Assembly (NCBI RefSeq): GCF_042653765.1
Contig: NZ_JBHSEZ010000006.1
Coordinates: 176,203-240,202, forward strand
Source of the DNA: Castellaniella denitrificans
GTDB taxonomy: Bacteria > Pseudomonadota > Gammaproteobacteria > Burkholderiales > Burkholderiaceae_B
Direction of reading: 5' to 3'
Length of the DNA stretch: 64,000 nt
The notes below the pieces were generated by a model. It ran no database searches, had not been told where the DNA came from, and worked only from the letters and a program-made list of their open reading frames with translations. Below are positions 63,537 to 64,000 of the stretch, piece by piece; the stretch's first letter is position 1; each line of letters opens with the position of its first letter. The position numbers and the translations under genes were made by a program.

Positions 63537-63848
63537 TTACTGCAGGGCGATCTCGACGTCCACGCCGGCCGGCAGGTCGAGGCGCATCAGGGCGTCCACG
63601 GTCTTGTCGGTAGGGTCGACGATGTCCATCAGGCGCTGGTGCGTGCGCATCTCGAACTGATCGCGCGAGGTCTTGTTGACGTGCGGCGAACGCAGCACGT
63701 CGTAGCGGCGGATGCGCGTGGGCAGCGGCACGGGACCGCGAACCACGGCGCCGGTGCGCTTGGCCGTATCGACGATCTCGGCGGCGGACTGGTCGATCAG
63801 CTTGTAGTCGAACGCCTTCAGGCGGATGCGGATTTTCTGGCTTTTCAT
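63537..63848 (-). CDS. rpsJ: 30S ribosomal protein S10
   Basis: The 103-residue S10 (also the transcription antitermination factor NusE) starts MKSQKIRIRLKAFDYKLIDQ and has GPVPLPTRIRRYDVLRSPHVNKTSRDQFEMRTH. It lies 54 bases after tuf, and a strong terminator follows, so it is probably expressed with the upstream tuf unit rather than with rplC. Confidence 0.99.
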   Translation of the reverse strand: MKSQKIRIRLKAFDYKLIDQSAAEIVDTAKRTGAVVRGPVPLPTRIRRYDVLRSPHVNKTSRDQFEMRTHQRLMDIVDPTDKTVDALMRLDLPAGVDVEIALQ

Positions 63849-63902
63849 GGGAATCCCTAAAGAACGAGAGGGGCGGGGAGCGTTCCCCCGCCGATCCATC
63901 AA

Positions 63903-64000
63903 TTACTTGATGATTTTGGCGACGACGCCGGCGCCCACGGTGCGGCCACCCTCGCGGATGGCAAAGCGCAGGCCCTCTTCCATGGCGATCGGCGCAATCA
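63903..64000 (-). CDS. tuf: Elongation factor Tu, 3' fragment
   Basis: Only the last 32 codons are in the window. They read IAPIAMEEGLRFAIREGGRT and then end VVAKIIK, the well-conserved C-terminus of EF-Tu, the GTPase that delivers aminoacyl-tRNA. Its position right before rpsJ is the str-operon end. Which tuf copy it is cannot be told. Confidence 0.96.
   Translation of the reverse strand, partial: IAPIAMEEGLRFAIREGGRTVGAGVVAKIIK

Overview
The window reads as chromosomal core DNA of a high-GC betaproteobacterium, most likely of the Alcaligenaceae (Bordetella/Achromobacter-like). The reasons are the strongly GC-rich coding sequence, a monofunctional short-form HisG and separate HisI and HisE, the order murA-hisG...hisE-HIT-tatABC, infA-rpmJ after secY, a Bug-type TctC binding protein, and TACAAT/TATAAT-type promoters. 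No transposase, integrase, phage gene, tRNA, rRNA or CRISPR array was seen.

Layout. (1) 1-5468, + strand: the 3' end of a catecholate siderophore operon, with an NRPS terminal module (A end, PCP, TE), a YncE-like beta-propeller lipoprotein, and EntC, EntB (isochorismatase only) and EntA, which turn chorismate into 2,3-dihydroxybenzoate. (2) 5469-5781: gene-free spacer with a terminator-like dispersed repeat and an AT-rich palindromic element. (3) 5782-11993: gltBD, NADPH glutamate synthase. (4) 12091-17878: the Mla phospholipid-transport genes (F, E, D, A, C), a YadGH-type ABC exporter and ibaG. (5) 17871-25115: murA and the histidine operon hisGDBHAFIE, without hisC. (6) 25255-27197: HIT hydrolase and tatABC. 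(7) 27235-30624, - strand: a GDT1-family manganese exporter behind a yybP-ykoY riboswitch, then dsbD and cutA. (8) 30835-39769, - strand: the alpha and spc ribosomal protein operons (rplQ back to rplN). (9) 40069-58331: about 18 kb of unrelated genes between rplN and rpsQ. These are a LapD-like degenerate GGDEF/EAL protein (-), a fatty-acid catabolism island on the + strand (PsrA-type TetR regulator, FadE, FadI, FadJ, FadL, a hotdog-fold protein, a chalcone-isomerase-like exported protein, FadD), then gamma-glutamyltranspeptidase, a small uncharacterised protein and a tripartite tricarboxylate transporter (tctCBA), all -. (10) 58575-64000, - strand: the S10 operon from rpsQ back to rpsJ, and the 3' end of tuf.

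How it fits together. Most blocks are housekeeping operons with tight spacing or ATGA overlaps. The fad island contains uptake (FadL), activation (FadD) and beta-oxidation (FadE/FadJ/FadI) next to its probable regulator, which has a palindromic operator directly before its own start codon. The ribosomal superoperon is cut twice at the level of transcription signals. The S10 and spc parts are physically separated by region 9, with a good promoter in front of rplN. A strong terminator overlaps a promoter between rpsJ and rplC, so rpsJ probably belongs transcriptionally to the upstream str/tuf unit.

I did not find a clearly undescribed multi-gene system. The best leads are the split ribosomal locus, the overlapping terminator/promoter, the riboswitch with a competing hairpin, the palindromic element before gltB, and a repeat present in two near-identical copies about 53 kb apart.
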